A stretch of DNA of 64,000 nucleotides from the NCBI RefSeq assembly GCF_000372645.1, contig NZ_APMP01000019.1, forward strand, positions 17,835 through 81,834. The letters are read 5' to 3'. Source of the stretch: Caulobacter vibrioides OR37 (lineage in GTDB: Bacteria; Pseudomonadota; Alphaproteobacteria; Caulobacterales; Caulobacteraceae). The translations under genes were made by a program, and so were the position numbers. The notes below the pieces were generated by a model, which was given only the letters and a program-made list of their open reading frames with translations, had not been told where the DNA came from and did not search any database. Below are positions 16,506 to 25,006 of this stretch, piece after piece; position 1 is the first letter of the stretch, and each line of letters starts with the position of its first letter.

Positions 16506-16961
16506 TCAACCCCGGCCGCGATAAGGCTGGACGCCTTGGTCGGGGACCCAAAGCCCCTCCGGCGCCGGGCCGGTCTGCCAGAAGACGTCGATCGGGATGC
16601 CGCCGCGCGGATACCAGTAGCCGCCGATGCGCAACCAGCGGGGCTGGGCGACCTCGACAATCTTGCGTCCGACCTTGACCGTGCAATCCTCGTGGAACGA
16701 GCCGTGGTTGCGGAAGCTGGTCAGATAGAGCTTCAGCGACTTGCTCTCGATCAGCCAGTCGCCGGGGGCGTAGTCGATCACCAGGTGGGCGAAATCCGGC
16801 TGGCCGGTGACGGGGCACAGCGAGGTGAACTCCGGCGCGACGAAGCGGGCCAGATACAACACGTCATGCTGCGGATTGGGCACGCGCTCGAGAACGGCGG
16901 CTTCGGGGCTGGCGGGCGCGTCGACGACGCGGCCCAGCTGGGTGACGTTGAGATCGGTCAT
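16506..16961 (-). CDS. queF: NADPH-dependent 7-cyano-7-deazaguanine reductase
   Basis: A 151-residue type I QueF. It reduces the nitrile of preQ0 to the amine of preQ1 on the way to queuosine in tRNA. The catalytic cysteine is Cys49 in [14 protein letters not shown] with the nearby Asp56. The diagnostic QueF motif [16 protein letters not shown] begins at about Glu72. It is cytoplasmic and of normal length for the short (unimodular) type. No other queuosine genes adjoin it. It is divergent from the SDR gene by 85 bp. Confidence 0.95.
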   Translation of the reverse strand: MTDLNVTQLGRVVDAPASPEAAVLERVPNPQHDVLYLARFVAPEFTSLCPVTGQPDFAHLVIDYAPGDWLIESKSLKLYLTSFRNHGSFHEDCTVKVGRKIVEVAQPRWLRIGGYWYPRGGIPIDVFWQTGPAPEGLWVPDQGVQPYRGRG

Positions 16962-17020
16962 CGCCGCGATTTAGGCCCGACGAGCCCGAGAGACAAGCCG
17001 CGCGAGGCTCGCTACAACAT

Positions 17021-17038
17021 CCCAAACAAATGTTTGGG
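17021..17038. promoter_or_regulatory. Perfect palindrome just upstream of the SDR start
   Basis: CCCAAACA (17021-17028) AA TGTTTGGG (17031-17038). The right arm runs into the GGGAGAG ribosome site 8 bp before the ATG at 17047. The symmetry and place suggest an operator or an RNA hairpin masking translation initiation. Confidence 0.55.
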
Positions 17039-17046
17039 AGAGCGAC

Positions 17047-17847
17047 ATGTCGGGACGGGACTTCGAAGGTTTCACGGTGGTGATCACCGGCGCGTCCACG
17101 GGCCTTGGCCGCGCGATCGCGGTCGAGGTGGCCCGGCGCGGCGCGGGTCTGGTGGTCGTCAACTACGCCCGTAGCGCCGAGGAGGCCCAGGAGACCGCGC
17201 GCCTGGTCCAGGCCGAAGGCTCCAAGGCGGTTCTCGTGCAAGGCGACGTCGCCAAGGACGAGGACTGCCAAAAGATCGTCGCGGCCGCCGCGCCCACCGG
17301 CCGCATCGACGCCCTGTTCAACAACGCCGGCATGACCAAGTTCGCGCCGAACCACGCCGACCTGGACGCGGTGAACGCCGAGGACTTCCTGAAGCTCTAT
17401 TCAGTCAATGTGGTCGGCGCCTTCCAGATGGTCCGCGCGGCGCGCGCGCTGCTCGAGGCCGCGCCGTCCCCCGGCGCGGTGGTCAACACCGCCTCGATCG
17501 CCGGCGTGATGGGCAACGGCTCCTCGGTGCCCTACGCCGCCTCGAAGGGGGCGATGACCACCATGACCTTGTCGCTGGCTCGGGCCTTGGGACCGCGCAT
17601 CCGGGTCAACGCCGTCAACCCCGGCTTCATCGACACGCCCTGGTTCAAGAACATGCCCGAGGACTCGATGGAGCGCTTGCGCGCCGGCGCGGCGGCCGCC
17701 ACGCCGCTGAAGGTGGCCTCGACCGCCGAGGACATCGCCGGGGCCGCGGTGTTTCTCGCCTCGCCGGCCTCGCGCCACATCACGGGCGAGACCCTGCTGG
17801 TCGACGCTGGCCTGCACCTCGGCGGCGCCAGCCTGAGTATGCGCTAA
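17047..17847 (+). CDS. SDR family oxidoreductase
   Basis: A 266-residue classical short-chain dehydrogenase/reductase. The nucleotide-binding motif is TGASTGLGRA (residues ~15-24) and the core motif is NNAG. The catalytic Ser (NTASIAG) and the YAASKGA Tyr/Lys pair are intact, followed by VNAVNPGFIDTPW. This places it in the FabG-like group, but it is not linked to fatty-acid genes here. A perfect palindrome overlaps its leader. A long hairpin follows at 17850-17890. The substrate is unknown. Confidence 0.88.
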   Translation: MSGRDFEGFTVVITGASTGLGRAIAVEVARRGAGLVVVNYARSAEEAQETARLVQAEGSKAVLVQGDVAKDEDCQKIVAAAAPTGRIDALFNNAGMTKFAPNHADLDAVNAEDFLKLYSVNVVGAFQMVRAARALLEAAPSPGAVVNTASIAGVMGNGSSVPYAASKGAMTTMTLSLARALGPRIRVNAVNPGFIDTPWFKNMPEDSMERLRAGAAAATPLKVASTAEDIAGAAVFLASPASRHITGETLLVDAGLHLGGASLSMR

Positions 17848-17849
17848 AC

Positions 17850-17890
17850 GCCACAGGACAAGCGGGTTTCGCGAAACCGCCACCTGTGGC
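17850..17890. terminator. Long hairpin after the SDR gene
   Basis: The outer arms GCCACAGG and CCTGTGGC enclose an inner palindrome CGGTTTCGCGAAACCG. The stem starts 3 nt after the SDR stop. There is no T run, so it is a stable 3' stem, probably terminating or protecting the transcript. Confidence 0.55.
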
Positions 17891-18093
17891 CGCGTTGCGT
17901 ACATATTGAAGCAAAATCGTCACACTTCGCCCAAACTTTGTGCGCCCGCTGCCCTAACCGCTGGCGCTTTTCCCCTCCGGATTGCAACTAAAGACGGGTC
18001 GACAGCTAATTGGCTGGGGACGCGACGCGTTTGCAGACGCGGTCTCGGGCGCTGGGCCAACCAGAGCCTCGACACAGAAAAGGGGATAGGACT

Positions 18094-18786
18094 ATGAAAC
18101 TGCTGAAGATCATGCTGGCCTCCGCGGCCGCCACGGTCGCTCTGAGCGGCGCGGCCATGGCCGACGAGCTGAAGCTGGCCTACAACATCGGCGTCACCAG
18201 CGATTACGTGTTCCGCGGTGTCAGCCAGACCCAGGAAGACCCGGCGGTCCAAGGCGGCGTCGACGCCACCTACGGCATGGGCTATGCGGGCGTCTGGGCC
18301 TCGAACGTCGACTTCGGCTCGAAGAACCCGTCGACGGAAGTCGACTTCTACGCCGGCGTGAAGCCGACCGTGGGCGACACCAGCCTGGACCTGGGCGTCA
18401 TCTACTACAGCTACACCAAGGACAAGGGCCTGACGCCCGGCGCCTACAGCTACCTGGAACTGAAGGCCGCCGCTTCGCGCACCTTCGGTCCAGCCACCCT
18501 GGGCGCGGCCGTCTACTACTCGCCGGAATTCCCGGGCAAGACCGGCCACGCCACCTATGGCGAGCTGAACGCCTCGGTGCCGGTCGCCAAGAAGCTGACC
18601 CTGAGCGGCGCGATCGGCCGTCAGAACATCCAGAAGGCTTCGGACTACACGACCTGGAACGCGGGCCTCACCTACGCCATCAACGATAAGCTTTCGGCCG
18701 ACGTCCGCTACTCGGACACCGACGAGCACTCTTTTGGCAAAATTTATGGCAGCCGCGTGGCGGTTAGCTTGAAGGCCGCTTTCTAA
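18094..18786 (+). CDS. TorF/Gcw_chp family outer-membrane porin-like protein
   Basis: A 230-residue exported protein. Signal peptide MKLLKIMLASAAATVALSGAAMA is cut before DELKLAYN. The mature part is a run of amphipathic beta strands with aromatic ends, including NIGVTSDYVFRGVSQTQEDP, the signature of the Gcw_chp (TIGR02001) family, and a terminal AVSLKAAF ending in Phe as in beta-barrel proteins. The start at 18094 follows AGGGGATAGG. The gene stands alone, with a clear terminator after it. The cargo is unknown. Confidence 0.88.
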   Translation: MKLLKIMLASAAATVALSGAAMADELKLAYNIGVTSDYVFRGVSQTQEDPAVQGGVDATYGMGYAGVWASNVDFGSKNPSTEVDFYAGVKPTVGDTSLDLGVIYYSYTKDKGLTPGAYSYLELKAAASRTFGPATLGAAVYYSPEFPGKTGHATYGELNASVPVAKKLTLSGAIGRQNIQKASDYTTWNAGLTYAINDKLSADVRYSDTDEHSFGKIYGSRVAVSLKAAF

Positions 18787-18810
18787 GCGCCAAGGCTTAG
18801 CAAGAAGACG

Positions 18811-18843
18811 AAGCCGCCCTGGCTCCCCCGGGGCGGCTTTTTC
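18811..18843 (+). terminator. Rho-independent terminator
   Basis: AAGCCGCCC (18811-18819) pairs with GGGCGGCTT (18831-18839) and is followed by TTTTTC. It ends the outer-membrane protein gene and lies between it and the convergent MFS gene. Confidence 0.9.
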
Positions 18844-18860
18844 TATGCCAGATCGCCCCT

Positions 18861-20150
18861 CTATGTCCCGATAAGCTCGGCCGGCGCCTTGGGCGGCCGC
18901 ATGACGAGCACCGCCAGGAAGATCACGGCCGTGACGCCGGCGAACAGCTGGAAGGTCGGCGCGAAGCTGCCCAGGCGGTCGCGCATGGCGCCGCCGATGA
19001 ACGGTCCGGCCGCCGACACGGCCCCGACCAGGCAGGTCAGGGAGAACAGCTCCAGGTTCGACTGGCGCCCATAATAGTTCAGCAGCAGCACGGTCACGGC
19101 CAGCACGGTCAAGCCAAAGCCGACGCCGGTGCCGATCGCGTACAGCAGCATCACCGGCGGCGTCGCGGCCTTGGACAGCGCCAAGAGGCCCGCGACCAGC
19201 ATCCCTTGCGCGAAGACCAGCAGCCAGCGCGGATCGACGCGGTCGCCCAAGGCGCCGCCGGCCAGACGCGCCAGGGTCTGCATCAACGATTCCAGGCTCA
19301 GCATCTTGGCGGCCAGGGCCCCGGCGGCCACCGCGCCGACGCCGGCGGCGACGCCCAGCTCGGTCAGGTGCGTCACCGACAGGCTGGCCACCGTCACGCC
19401 GACCAGCAGGTGGCTGAAATAGGCGGCGACCAGGATGTAGAACTGCGGCGTGCGCAGGGCTTCGGCCACGGTCCATTCATAGGGCGTGCGATAGACCCTG
19501 GCGTTGGCCGGCGCCGCGCGCGCTTCCTGCTCGACCTCCAGATCGACCTCGTGCGCGGCCTTGGCCAGCCAGGCCGAGCCGCCGACCATCAGGGCGCAAA
19601 CCAGGCCGAAGACGACCGCCAGCACCGCCTGGGTCAGCCAATAGGCGCGCCAGTCGTTGTGGCTCATGCCCATCAGGGTCAGCACCATCCAGGGTCCGGC
19701 CGCGCCGCCAAGGGAGCCGAAGGTGAAATAGATCCCGAACGGCAAAGCCCGCTTGCGAAACAGCGAGGACAGCACGTGCGTGCCCGGGATCAGCGCCGCC
19801 ATCTGGAAGCCAACCCCGCACGCGGCGGCGCCGACATAGTAGCTGGACAGACTCTGGGCGTTGGCCAGACCCACGAAACCGCCCGCCAGCACAGCCGCGC
19901 CGGCCAGCAGGGTCGCGCGAACGCCGATGCGGCGGATCAGGATGGCCGGCAGCCACGATGACGCGCCGGTGAAGACGCCCAGCACCGAAAAGCCCGCGAA
20001 CGCCTTCTCGAAGCTCCAGTTCAACTCGCCGATCATCGCCGGCAGCACCACGCCCAGCGAGCCATAGGTCGAGGCGGTGATCAGAAAGAGCAGCAAGCTG
20101 AAGCCCGCCAGCAGCAACCAGGGGCGAAAGCGGTCTTGGGTCTCGGTCAT
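18861..20150 (-). CDS. MFS transporter next to TonB receptor
   Basis: A 429-residue twelve-helix major facilitator protein. The first bundle starts RFRPWLLLAGFSLLLFLI. A cytoplasmic middle loop rich in acidic residues (AHEVDLEVEQEARAAPANAR) and a second bundle ending in FLAVLVMRPPK follow. The pattern is of the monocarboxylate/OFA type. It lies downstream of a TonB-dependent receptor on the same strand, separated by a repeat of about 135 bp. The pair may move one ligand across the outer and inner membranes. This is inferred from position only. Confidence 0.85.
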   Translation of the reverse strand: MTETQDRFRPWLLLAGFSLLLFLITASTYGSLGVVLPAMIGELNWSFEKAFAGFSVLGVFTGASSWLPAILIRRIGVRATLLAGAAVLAGGFVGLANAQSLSSYYVGAAACGVGFQMAALIPGTHVLSSLFRKRALPFGIYFTFGSLGGAAGPWMVLTLMGMSHNDWRAYWLTQAVLAVVFGLVCALMVGGSAWLAKAAHEVDLEVEQEARAAPANARVYRTPYEWTVAEALRTPQFYILVAAYFSHLLVGVTVASLSVTHLTELGVAAGVGAVAAGALAAKMLSLESLMQTLARLAGGALGDRVDPRWLLVFAQGMLVAGLLALSKAATPPVMLLYAIGTGVGFGLTVLAVTVLLLNYYGRQSNLELFSLTCLVGAVSAAGPFIGGAMRDRLGSFAPTFQLFAGVTAVIFLAVLVMRPPKAPAELIGT

Positions 20151-20156
20151 TGAAAT

Positions 20157-20292
20157 CCTTCTCCTCCCCCGCGCGGCGGGGGAGGTGGCGCGATGCGAAT
20201 ACGCATCGTGACGGAGGGAGCGTCGCGCGGCGGTCGCGCCCCCTCCACCGCTTCGCGGTCCCCCTCCCCCGTTGCGCGGGGGAGGATGAAGC
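20157..20292. repeat. Intergenic REP-like palindromic unit
   Basis: The unit starts with the hairpin CCTCCCCCGC/GCGGGGGAGG (about 20162-20185) and ends with CCTCCCCCG/CGGGGGAGG (about 20267-20286). A GATGCG..CGCATC stem and CCCTCC/GGAGGG segments lie between. This is the layout of dispersed palindromic units known from caulobacters. It sits between the TonB receptor and MFS genes. Confidence 0.75.
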
Positions 20293-20307
20293 CGGTCATG
20301 GCCCGCA

Positions 20308-22695
20308 TCAGAACGTCCGCTTCAGGGTGGCCCGCCACTCGCGCCCCTTGCCCGGCAGGGCGCCGAGGTTGGCGTAGGTGTCGGCGTCGGGCGTGAAATA
20401 GACCTTGTCGAACAGATTATCGATGTTGATCGACACCGTGTAGGACCCGCGCGTCACATATGCCGACGCATTGACCAGGCTGTAGGCGGGATAATGCACG
20501 GCGTTCTGCACCGTGCCCGCCGTGCGGCTGGTGTGGCTGACGCCCAAGGTCGCGCCGGCCTGGCCCCAATCACGGGCCTTGCTGGTGTAGGTTCCGTACA
20601 GGCTGACCACGGACTTGGGGATCAGGGTGTAGAGGTAGTCACCGCTCCGCCCCGGCAGGCTGGCGAAGCTCCACACCACATAGGACCCGCCATAGGCCTG
20701 CTGGCCCGGTACGCCCGCCGTATAGGCCGGGATGTATTGGAACGACGTGTCCGGCCCCTTCACCTCGGTCCGTTGGCTATTGCCGGCGAAGGTGAACGAC
20801 AGACGCTCGGAGGCCAGCCAGCGAACCTCGACCTCGACGCCCTTGGCGCGCGTGCCCTGGACCGTCGGCGGCGAGATCGCGCCGGTCACCTGGGTGCGGT
20901 TCTGGCGATAGGCGGCCAGCGAGCCGATCAGGGTCCCGCGCAACAGCTGGACCTTCACGCCGGCCTCGGTCAGGTCGGAGCTGGACAGCCAGGAACCGTC
21001 GGCGATCAGGTTTGGGGCGACGTCGCCCGCCTGGCTCATCTCCAGCGCGGCGGCCTTGGCATAGCTGACATAGGGCATCAGCCCGATCGGCAGCCTGTAG
21101 GTCGCGCTGGCGCTATAGGTCGCCTTGTCGCGATGGTCCTTTTTCAGGCCCGACGGGACATAGCTGAGAATGCCCGTGTCCTGGCTCTCGACGCTGTAAC
21201 GATCCCAGCGGCCGCCCAGAACCAGGTTCAGCCGCCCGACGTCGATGTCGGAGGTGACGAACACCCCGGTCTGCTTCCAGCGCGAGCGGTTGTCGTTTTC
21301 CCACTGGAGACCGCCGGGATCGTTGTCGAAAGGGCTGTCGATGGTGTCGGTGGGCGTCGGACCGAAGCTGATGTCGCGACGGTCCAGGGCGATCAGGCCG
21401 CTGTTGAAGCTCTCGCGTCGCCGGCCTTCGAACCAGCGATGCGAGCCGCCGACCAGCGCCTTGGCGCGGACCCCGCCCAGATCGGTCGGGAAGGCGTAGG
21501 TCACGCGCGCCTCGCTGACCTTGGCGTCGGTCGTGGCCGGATAGCCGTAGCTGACGAAGCGGCGGTTCTGAAGGCGGTCGTGAAACAGCTGCAGCTTGAT
21601 GGACCGATCCCCGCCCAGGTCCTTGGCCAGGTCGAAATAGAGGGTCTGGGTGTTGGTCCGCGAGAAGTCGGCCGGGCTGATATAGACGGTGCGGCGGTCC
21701 AGCTTGGTCGTGCCCACGCCCGTGTCCAGGGTGTGAATCGCGTCGGTCGTCGGGAAGCCGTAATAGGGCAGATAGAGCGCGCTGGCGTAGGGGTACTTGC
21801 CGATCTCTCCCGGCGACAGTCGGCCGTTGTGATCGGCGTCGATCAGGCTGGTGTCCCGGCCCGTGATGTAGACGCCGTGGTCGATCAGGTCCTGGGTCAG
21901 ACGGTTCCAGCCAGGCGTCTGCACGTCGCCGTCCGAGTGGTAGACCATGCCGCCGACGGCCGTGCTCCAGCCACCGCCCAGGTCGAAGTCGGACGACAGC
22001 TCCAGCGTCTGGTGACGCGGATAGACGCCCTTGTAGTAGCTGTGGCTGTCCTCGGCCTCGCCATAGACAAAAATGCCGCCCCGCGCCTGGCCCAGGGTCA
22101 CGGGCGCGCCGAACTGACCGGTGACGAGCTTCTTGTTGTAGTCGCCGACGGTGGCGCTCACCTCCCCTTCCGGCTCGGCCAGGAGGCGGCCCTCGTCGCG
22201 GGCGGACTTAGGGATGAAATTGACCAGCCCCCCGACCTTGCCAGCGCCATAGACCGGGGTCGGCGGGCCGCGCAGGATCTCGATGCGCGAGGCCCCGCCG
22301 ATCGGAGTCGAATAGGTCCCGCGGTTCTCCACCCGCTTGAAGCCGCGGAAATAGTTCTCGGCCAGGGTGCCGCGAATATTCAGCGACCCGGGCACGCCGT
22401 AGAAGCTGGCGGTGTTGGTCCCTGGCGAGACCTTGGTGACGCCGTCCAGGGTCAGGACGCCGTATCGTTCCAGCGTCACGTCACTGACGAGGCTGGCCGA
22501 GCGGGGCGTCTCGATCAGCGGCTTGGCGATGCCGAACACGGTTTGGCTGGGCTGCCTTTCCAACAGGCCCGCCTTGTCCCGCGCCACGATCACCACGGCG
22601 TCGACCTGATCGGCGACCTGATCCTCGGCGCGCGCGGCCGTGGCGATCGAGAGGCTCAGCACACTGGCGGACAGCAGGGCGATCTTGGACGGCAT
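20308..22695 (-). CDS. TonB-dependent receptor (siderophore-type)
   Basis: A 795-residue outer-membrane receptor. A signal peptide (MPSKIALLSASVLSLSIATAARA) is followed by the TonB-box region DAVVIVARDK and a plug domain (ETPRSASLVSDVTLERYG, NIRGTLAENYFRGFKR, IEILRGPPTPVYGAGKVGG). The beta-barrel ends in the canonical C-terminal Phe (EWRATLKRTF). Plug sequences of this kind occur in ferric-siderophore receptors (FhuA/FpvA-like), but the ligand is unproven. A near-consensus FixK/FNR box lies 70 bp upstream of its start, and an MFS gene follows. Confidence 0.9.
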   Translation of the reverse strand: MPSKIALLSASVLSLSIATAARAEDQVADQVDAVVIVARDKAGLLERQPSQTVFGIAKPLIETPRSASLVSDVTLERYGVLTLDGVTKVSPGTNTASFYGVPGSLNIRGTLAENYFRGFKRVENRGTYSTPIGGASRIEILRGPPTPVYGAGKVGGLVNFIPKSARDEGRLLAEPEGEVSATVGDYNKKLVTGQFGAPVTLGQARGGIFVYGEAEDSHSYYKGVYPRHQTLELSSDFDLGGGWSTAVGGMVYHSDGDVQTPGWNRLTQDLIDHGVYITGRDTSLIDADHNGRLSPGEIGKYPYASALYLPYYGFPTTDAIHTLDTGVGTTKLDRRTVYISPADFSRTNTQTLYFDLAKDLGGDRSIKLQLFHDRLQNRRFVSYGYPATTDAKVSEARVTYAFPTDLGGVRAKALVGGSHRWFEGRRRESFNSGLIALDRRDISFGPTPTDTIDSPFDNDPGGLQWENDNRSRWKQTGVFVTSDIDVGRLNLVLGGRWDRYSVESQDTGILSYVPSGLKKDHRDKATYSASATYRLPIGLMPYVSYAKAAALEMSQAGDVAPNLIADGSWLSSSDLTEAGVKVQLLRGTLIGSLAAYRQNRTQVTGAISPPTVQGTRAKGVEVEVRWLASERLSFTFAGNSQRTEVKGPDTSFQYIPAYTAGVPGQQAYGGSYVVWSFASLPGRSGDYLYTLIPKSVVSLYGTYTSKARDWGQAGATLGVSHTSRTAGTVQNAVHYPAYSLVNASAYVTRGSYTVSINIDNLFDKVYFTPDADTYANLGALPGKGREWRATLKRTF

Positions 22696-22764
22696 GTCTT
22701 CGGCTTTCCCGCGCCGTCCGGACGGGGAAGCCGGGCGGTCGCGTCGCCGATATCTGGTGACGGC

Positions 22765-22778
22765 TTGATCTTCGTCAA
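22765..22778. promoter_or_regulatory. FixK/FNR-like box upstream of the TonB receptor
   Basis: TTGATCTTCGTCAA matches TTGAT-N4-ATCAA at nine of ten fixed positions. Its centre is 76 bp before the ATG at 22695. Compare the boxes at 34137 and 42029, which flank the cbb3 oxidase operon. Confidence 0.45.
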
Positions 22779-22898
22779 AATGCCTTCTGACATTTTAGAC
22801 CAGATTTTGAAGCCTCTGTGGCGGGAAAGCAGCACGTGACGCTACGTCCGGACGACGTCAGGTTTAGGTAGGCGCGGAAGAGCGGCGCCGCGAAGGCT

Positions 22899-23624
22899 TC
22901 AAGCGGCCCCGACGTGCGGCCGGGTCTGGGCCTCAGGCTGGACGTTCAGGATCTTGAGCATCGCGGCGCGAGAGGCCGCCGCGTCGCCGCCGGCGATGAC
23001 CCGGGCGACCTGCCGGTGCTCCTCGATCTCGTCCAGCAGCTCCTGCTCGGTGGCGCCGTTGAACGAGAACACCCAGAAGCGAGCGGCCTTGTGCTGCAGG
23101 GGGATCAGGATGCGGGCCAGGGCGAGATTGCCCGAGGCCCGCGCCACCAGGGCATGAAAGCGCAGATCCATGGCCACCAGGGCCGGCAGATCGCAGGTCC
23201 GCGCGGCCGCCTCCCCCTCGGCGAACACGTCGTACATGGCCTGGGCCTCGGCCTTGGAGGCGTTCCGCGCCGCCAGGCACGCGCAGTGCGGCTCGATCAG
23301 CACGCGGGCTTCGTAACCCTGGCGCAGCTCCACCAGATCCAGCGGCGCGACCATCGTGCCCGAGCGGGCGCGGCGGATCACAAGGCCTTCCAGCGCCAGG
23401 CGCCCCAGGGCGTCGCGCACACCCGCCAAGCCCATGTCGTAGCGCGCGGCCAAGGACTGCTCGTCCAGGCGCGCCCCGGCGGGCAGCTCGCCCAGGATCA
23501 GGTCCAGCAGGATGCGCTCATAGACCTTGGTCTTCTGCAGCTCCGGCGCCCAATCCTCCAGCCCCGAGGAATTGGCGACGTCCAGCACCAGCGTGCGCGC
23601 GGAATTCAACGAGGGCGAGACCAT
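22899..23624 (-). CDS. GntR family regulator, FCD domain
   Basis: A 241-residue regulator. The winged helix-turn-helix spans VYERILLDLILGELPAGARLDEQSLAARYDMGLAGVRDALGRLALEGLV. The FCD effector domain follows, with Arg/His metal-site residues in EARVLIEPHCACLAARNA, DLRFHALVARASGN and EIEEHRQV. The frame is open up to 23675 (258 residues), but a perfect palindrome at 23634-23652 just upstream of the ATG at 23624 suggests the shorter start and autoregulation. It lies 91 nt downstream of metQ, past a short hairpin. The effector is unknown. Confidence 0.85.
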   Translation of the reverse strand: MVSPSLNSARTLVLDVANSSGLEDWAPELQKTKVYERILLDLILGELPAGARLDEQSLAARYDMGLAGVRDALGRLALEGLVIRRARSGTMVAPLDLVELRQGYEARVLIEPHCACLAARNASKAEAQAMYDVFAEGEAAARTCDLPALVAMDLRFHALVARASGNLALARILIPLQHKAARFWVFSFNGATEQELLDEIEEHRQVARVIAGGDAAASRAAMLKILNVQPEAQTRPHVGAA

Positions 23625-23633
23625 GAGCGATCC

Positions 23634-23652
23634 ATCAGCGACCATCGCTGAT
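23634..23652. promoter_or_regulatory. Perfect inverted repeat, candidate GntR operator
   Basis: ATCAGCGA (23634-23641), CCA, TCGCTGAT (23645-23652). It lies 10 bp upstream of the preferred gntR start. FCD-type GntR proteins commonly bind such short palindromes. Confidence 0.5.
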
Positions 23653-23688
23653 AGGTAATGTGAAATTTCAGACATGACTAGGCGGATC

Positions 23689-23705
23689 CCGCCCCTAAGG
23701 GGCGG
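23689..23705. terminator. Short hairpin between metQ and gntR
   Basis: CCGCCCC, loop TAA, GGGGCGG at 23689-23705, just 10 nt past the metQ stop at 23716. There is no T tract. It probably marks the end of the methionine importer transcript. Confidence 0.5.
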
Positions 23706-23715
23706 AACTCAAAAC

Positions 23716-24522
23716 CTAGAACGCCGGGATCACCGCCCCGCCGTATGTCTTCTCGATGAAGGCCTTCACCTCCGGCGAGGTCAGGGCCGCGGCCAGTTTC
23801 TTGACGCGCGGATCGTCCTTGTTGTCCGGACGTCCCACCAGATAGTTCACATACGGGCTGGTCTTGTCCTCGATGATCAGGGCGTCCTTGCCGGGGTTCA
23901 GCTTGGCGTCGAGGGCGTAGTTGGTGTTGATCACCGCCAAGTCCACCTGATCCAGCACGCGCGGCAAGGCCGGCGCCTCCAGTTCCTTGAACTTCAGGTT
24001 CCTCGGATTGCCGGTGATGTCCTTCAGGCTGGAGAGCGCGTTCTTAGGGTCGCGGAGGGTGAGGACGCCGTTCTTGGCCAGCAGGATCAGCGCCCGCCCC
24101 TCGGTGCTGGCGTCGTTGGGGATCGCCACCGTCGCGCCGTTCGGGACCTCGCCGATCGTCGTCCACCGACGCGAATAGGCGCCGATCGGCTCGACGTGCA
24201 CGCCCTGGATCGCGACCAGGTTCGTTCCCTTGTCGTGGTTGAAGCTCTGGAGATAGGGCAGAGTCTCGAAATAGCTGACGTCGATGCGCTTTTCCGCGAC
24301 CTGGGTGTTGGGCTGGACGTAGTCGTTGAAGACCTTGACCTCGATCTTCAGGCCCTCGGCGGCCAGCTTCGGCTTGATGAACTCAAGCACCTGCGCGTGC
24401 GGGATCGCCGTCGCCGCCACCGTCAGGGTGTCCGGCGCGCTGGCCTTCGGCGTCCGGGGACCGCAGGCGGCGAGCGACATCGCGGCGAGGCCGAGAACGA
24501 GGAAAGCACGACGAGCGGCCAT
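23716..24522 (-). CDS. metQ: Methionine ABC transporter substrate-binding lipoprotein
   Basis: A 268-residue NlpA/MetQ family periplasmic lipoprotein. The N-terminus ends in the lipobox LAACG (Cys about residue 20). The family core follows: ATAIPHAQVLEFIKPKLAAEGL, FETLPYLQSFNHDKGTNLV, VAIPNDASTEGRALILLA, INTNYALDAKLNPGKDAL. It delivers D/L-methionine to MetNI. It lies downstream of metN, metI and a small gene on the same strand. The 139-nt gap before it is unusual for this operon and may hold its own promoter. Confidence 0.9.
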   Translation of the reverse strand: MAARRAFLVLGLAAMSLAACGPRTPKASAPDTLTVAATAIPHAQVLEFIKPKLAAEGLKIEVKVFNDYVQPNTQVAEKRIDVSYFETLPYLQSFNHDKGTNLVAIQGVHVEPIGAYSRRWTTIGEVPNGATVAIPNDASTEGRALILLAKNGVLTLRDPKNALSSLKDITGNPRNLKFKELEAPALPRVLDQVDLAVINTNYALDAKLNPGKDALIIEDKTSPYVNYLVGRPDNKDDPRVKKLAAALTSPEVKAFIEKTYGGAVIPAF

Positions 24523-24661
24523 GAAAGGCTCCGATAAGGCGATCTGACGGGTAGGCTTTTGCCCTGATACGCGGCGAGCCGGAAATCAGATTTCCTGGCG
24601 GCCTCGTCAGTCGAGACCACGCCCTTCTAGGAGCACGGGCCGAGGGCGAAGGGAGATGCCC

Positions 24662-25006
24662 CTAAACGTCGTCGTTCGCCGCCTCCGGGACGTCGGGCGG
24701 ACCGTGGATGATCCAGCTGACGACGAAGTCGGGCTTGTCGCCGGCCAGGCTGGTCACGCCTTCCGCCGCCGGCTGGATAGCCGAGGTCTGGGGCGGCAGA
24801 GTGTAGGTGTCGCCGTCATGCTCGCCCATCAGGTCCAGAACGACGCCCTCGTCCTCGGTGGCGTCGATGACCACGCCGAAGAACTGCTGGCGCTCGACCA
24901 CCTCGCCGTCGTCGTCGAGGAAGGTCAGGTTCATCAGCAGCGTCTTGCCCAGCAGCGCCTCGGCGAAGACGGGATCCCAGTGGAGATCGATGGGTTCGTC
25001 GGTCAT
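24662..25006 (-). CDS. Small acidic protein coupled to metI, function unknown
   Basis: A 114-residue cytoplasmic protein, starting MTDEPIDLHWDPVFAEALLG. It is strongly acidic (FLDDDGEVVE, DATEDEGVVLD) and predicted to be mostly beta strand. It has no signal peptide and no family I recognise. Its ATG overlaps the metI stop in an ATGA tetranucleotide, so its translation is coupled to the permease. Position between metI and metQ suggests a part in methionine import or its control, but this is inferred from linkage only. Confidence 0.8.
   Translation of the reverse strand: MTDEPIDLHWDPVFAEALLGKTLLMNLTFLDDDGEVVERQQFFGVVIDATEDEGVVLDLMGEHDGDTYTLPPQTSAIQPAAEGVTSLAGDKPDFVVSWIIHGPPDVPEAANDDV

Noticed and set aside
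17906..18097. Short frame upstream of the Gcw_chp gene
   Set aside because: It overlaps the leader of the real gene and has no coding signature.
20494..22839. Long plus-strand frame opposite the TonB receptor gene
   Set aside because: Antisense shadow of a clear receptor with signal peptide and barrel; its composition is not protein-like.
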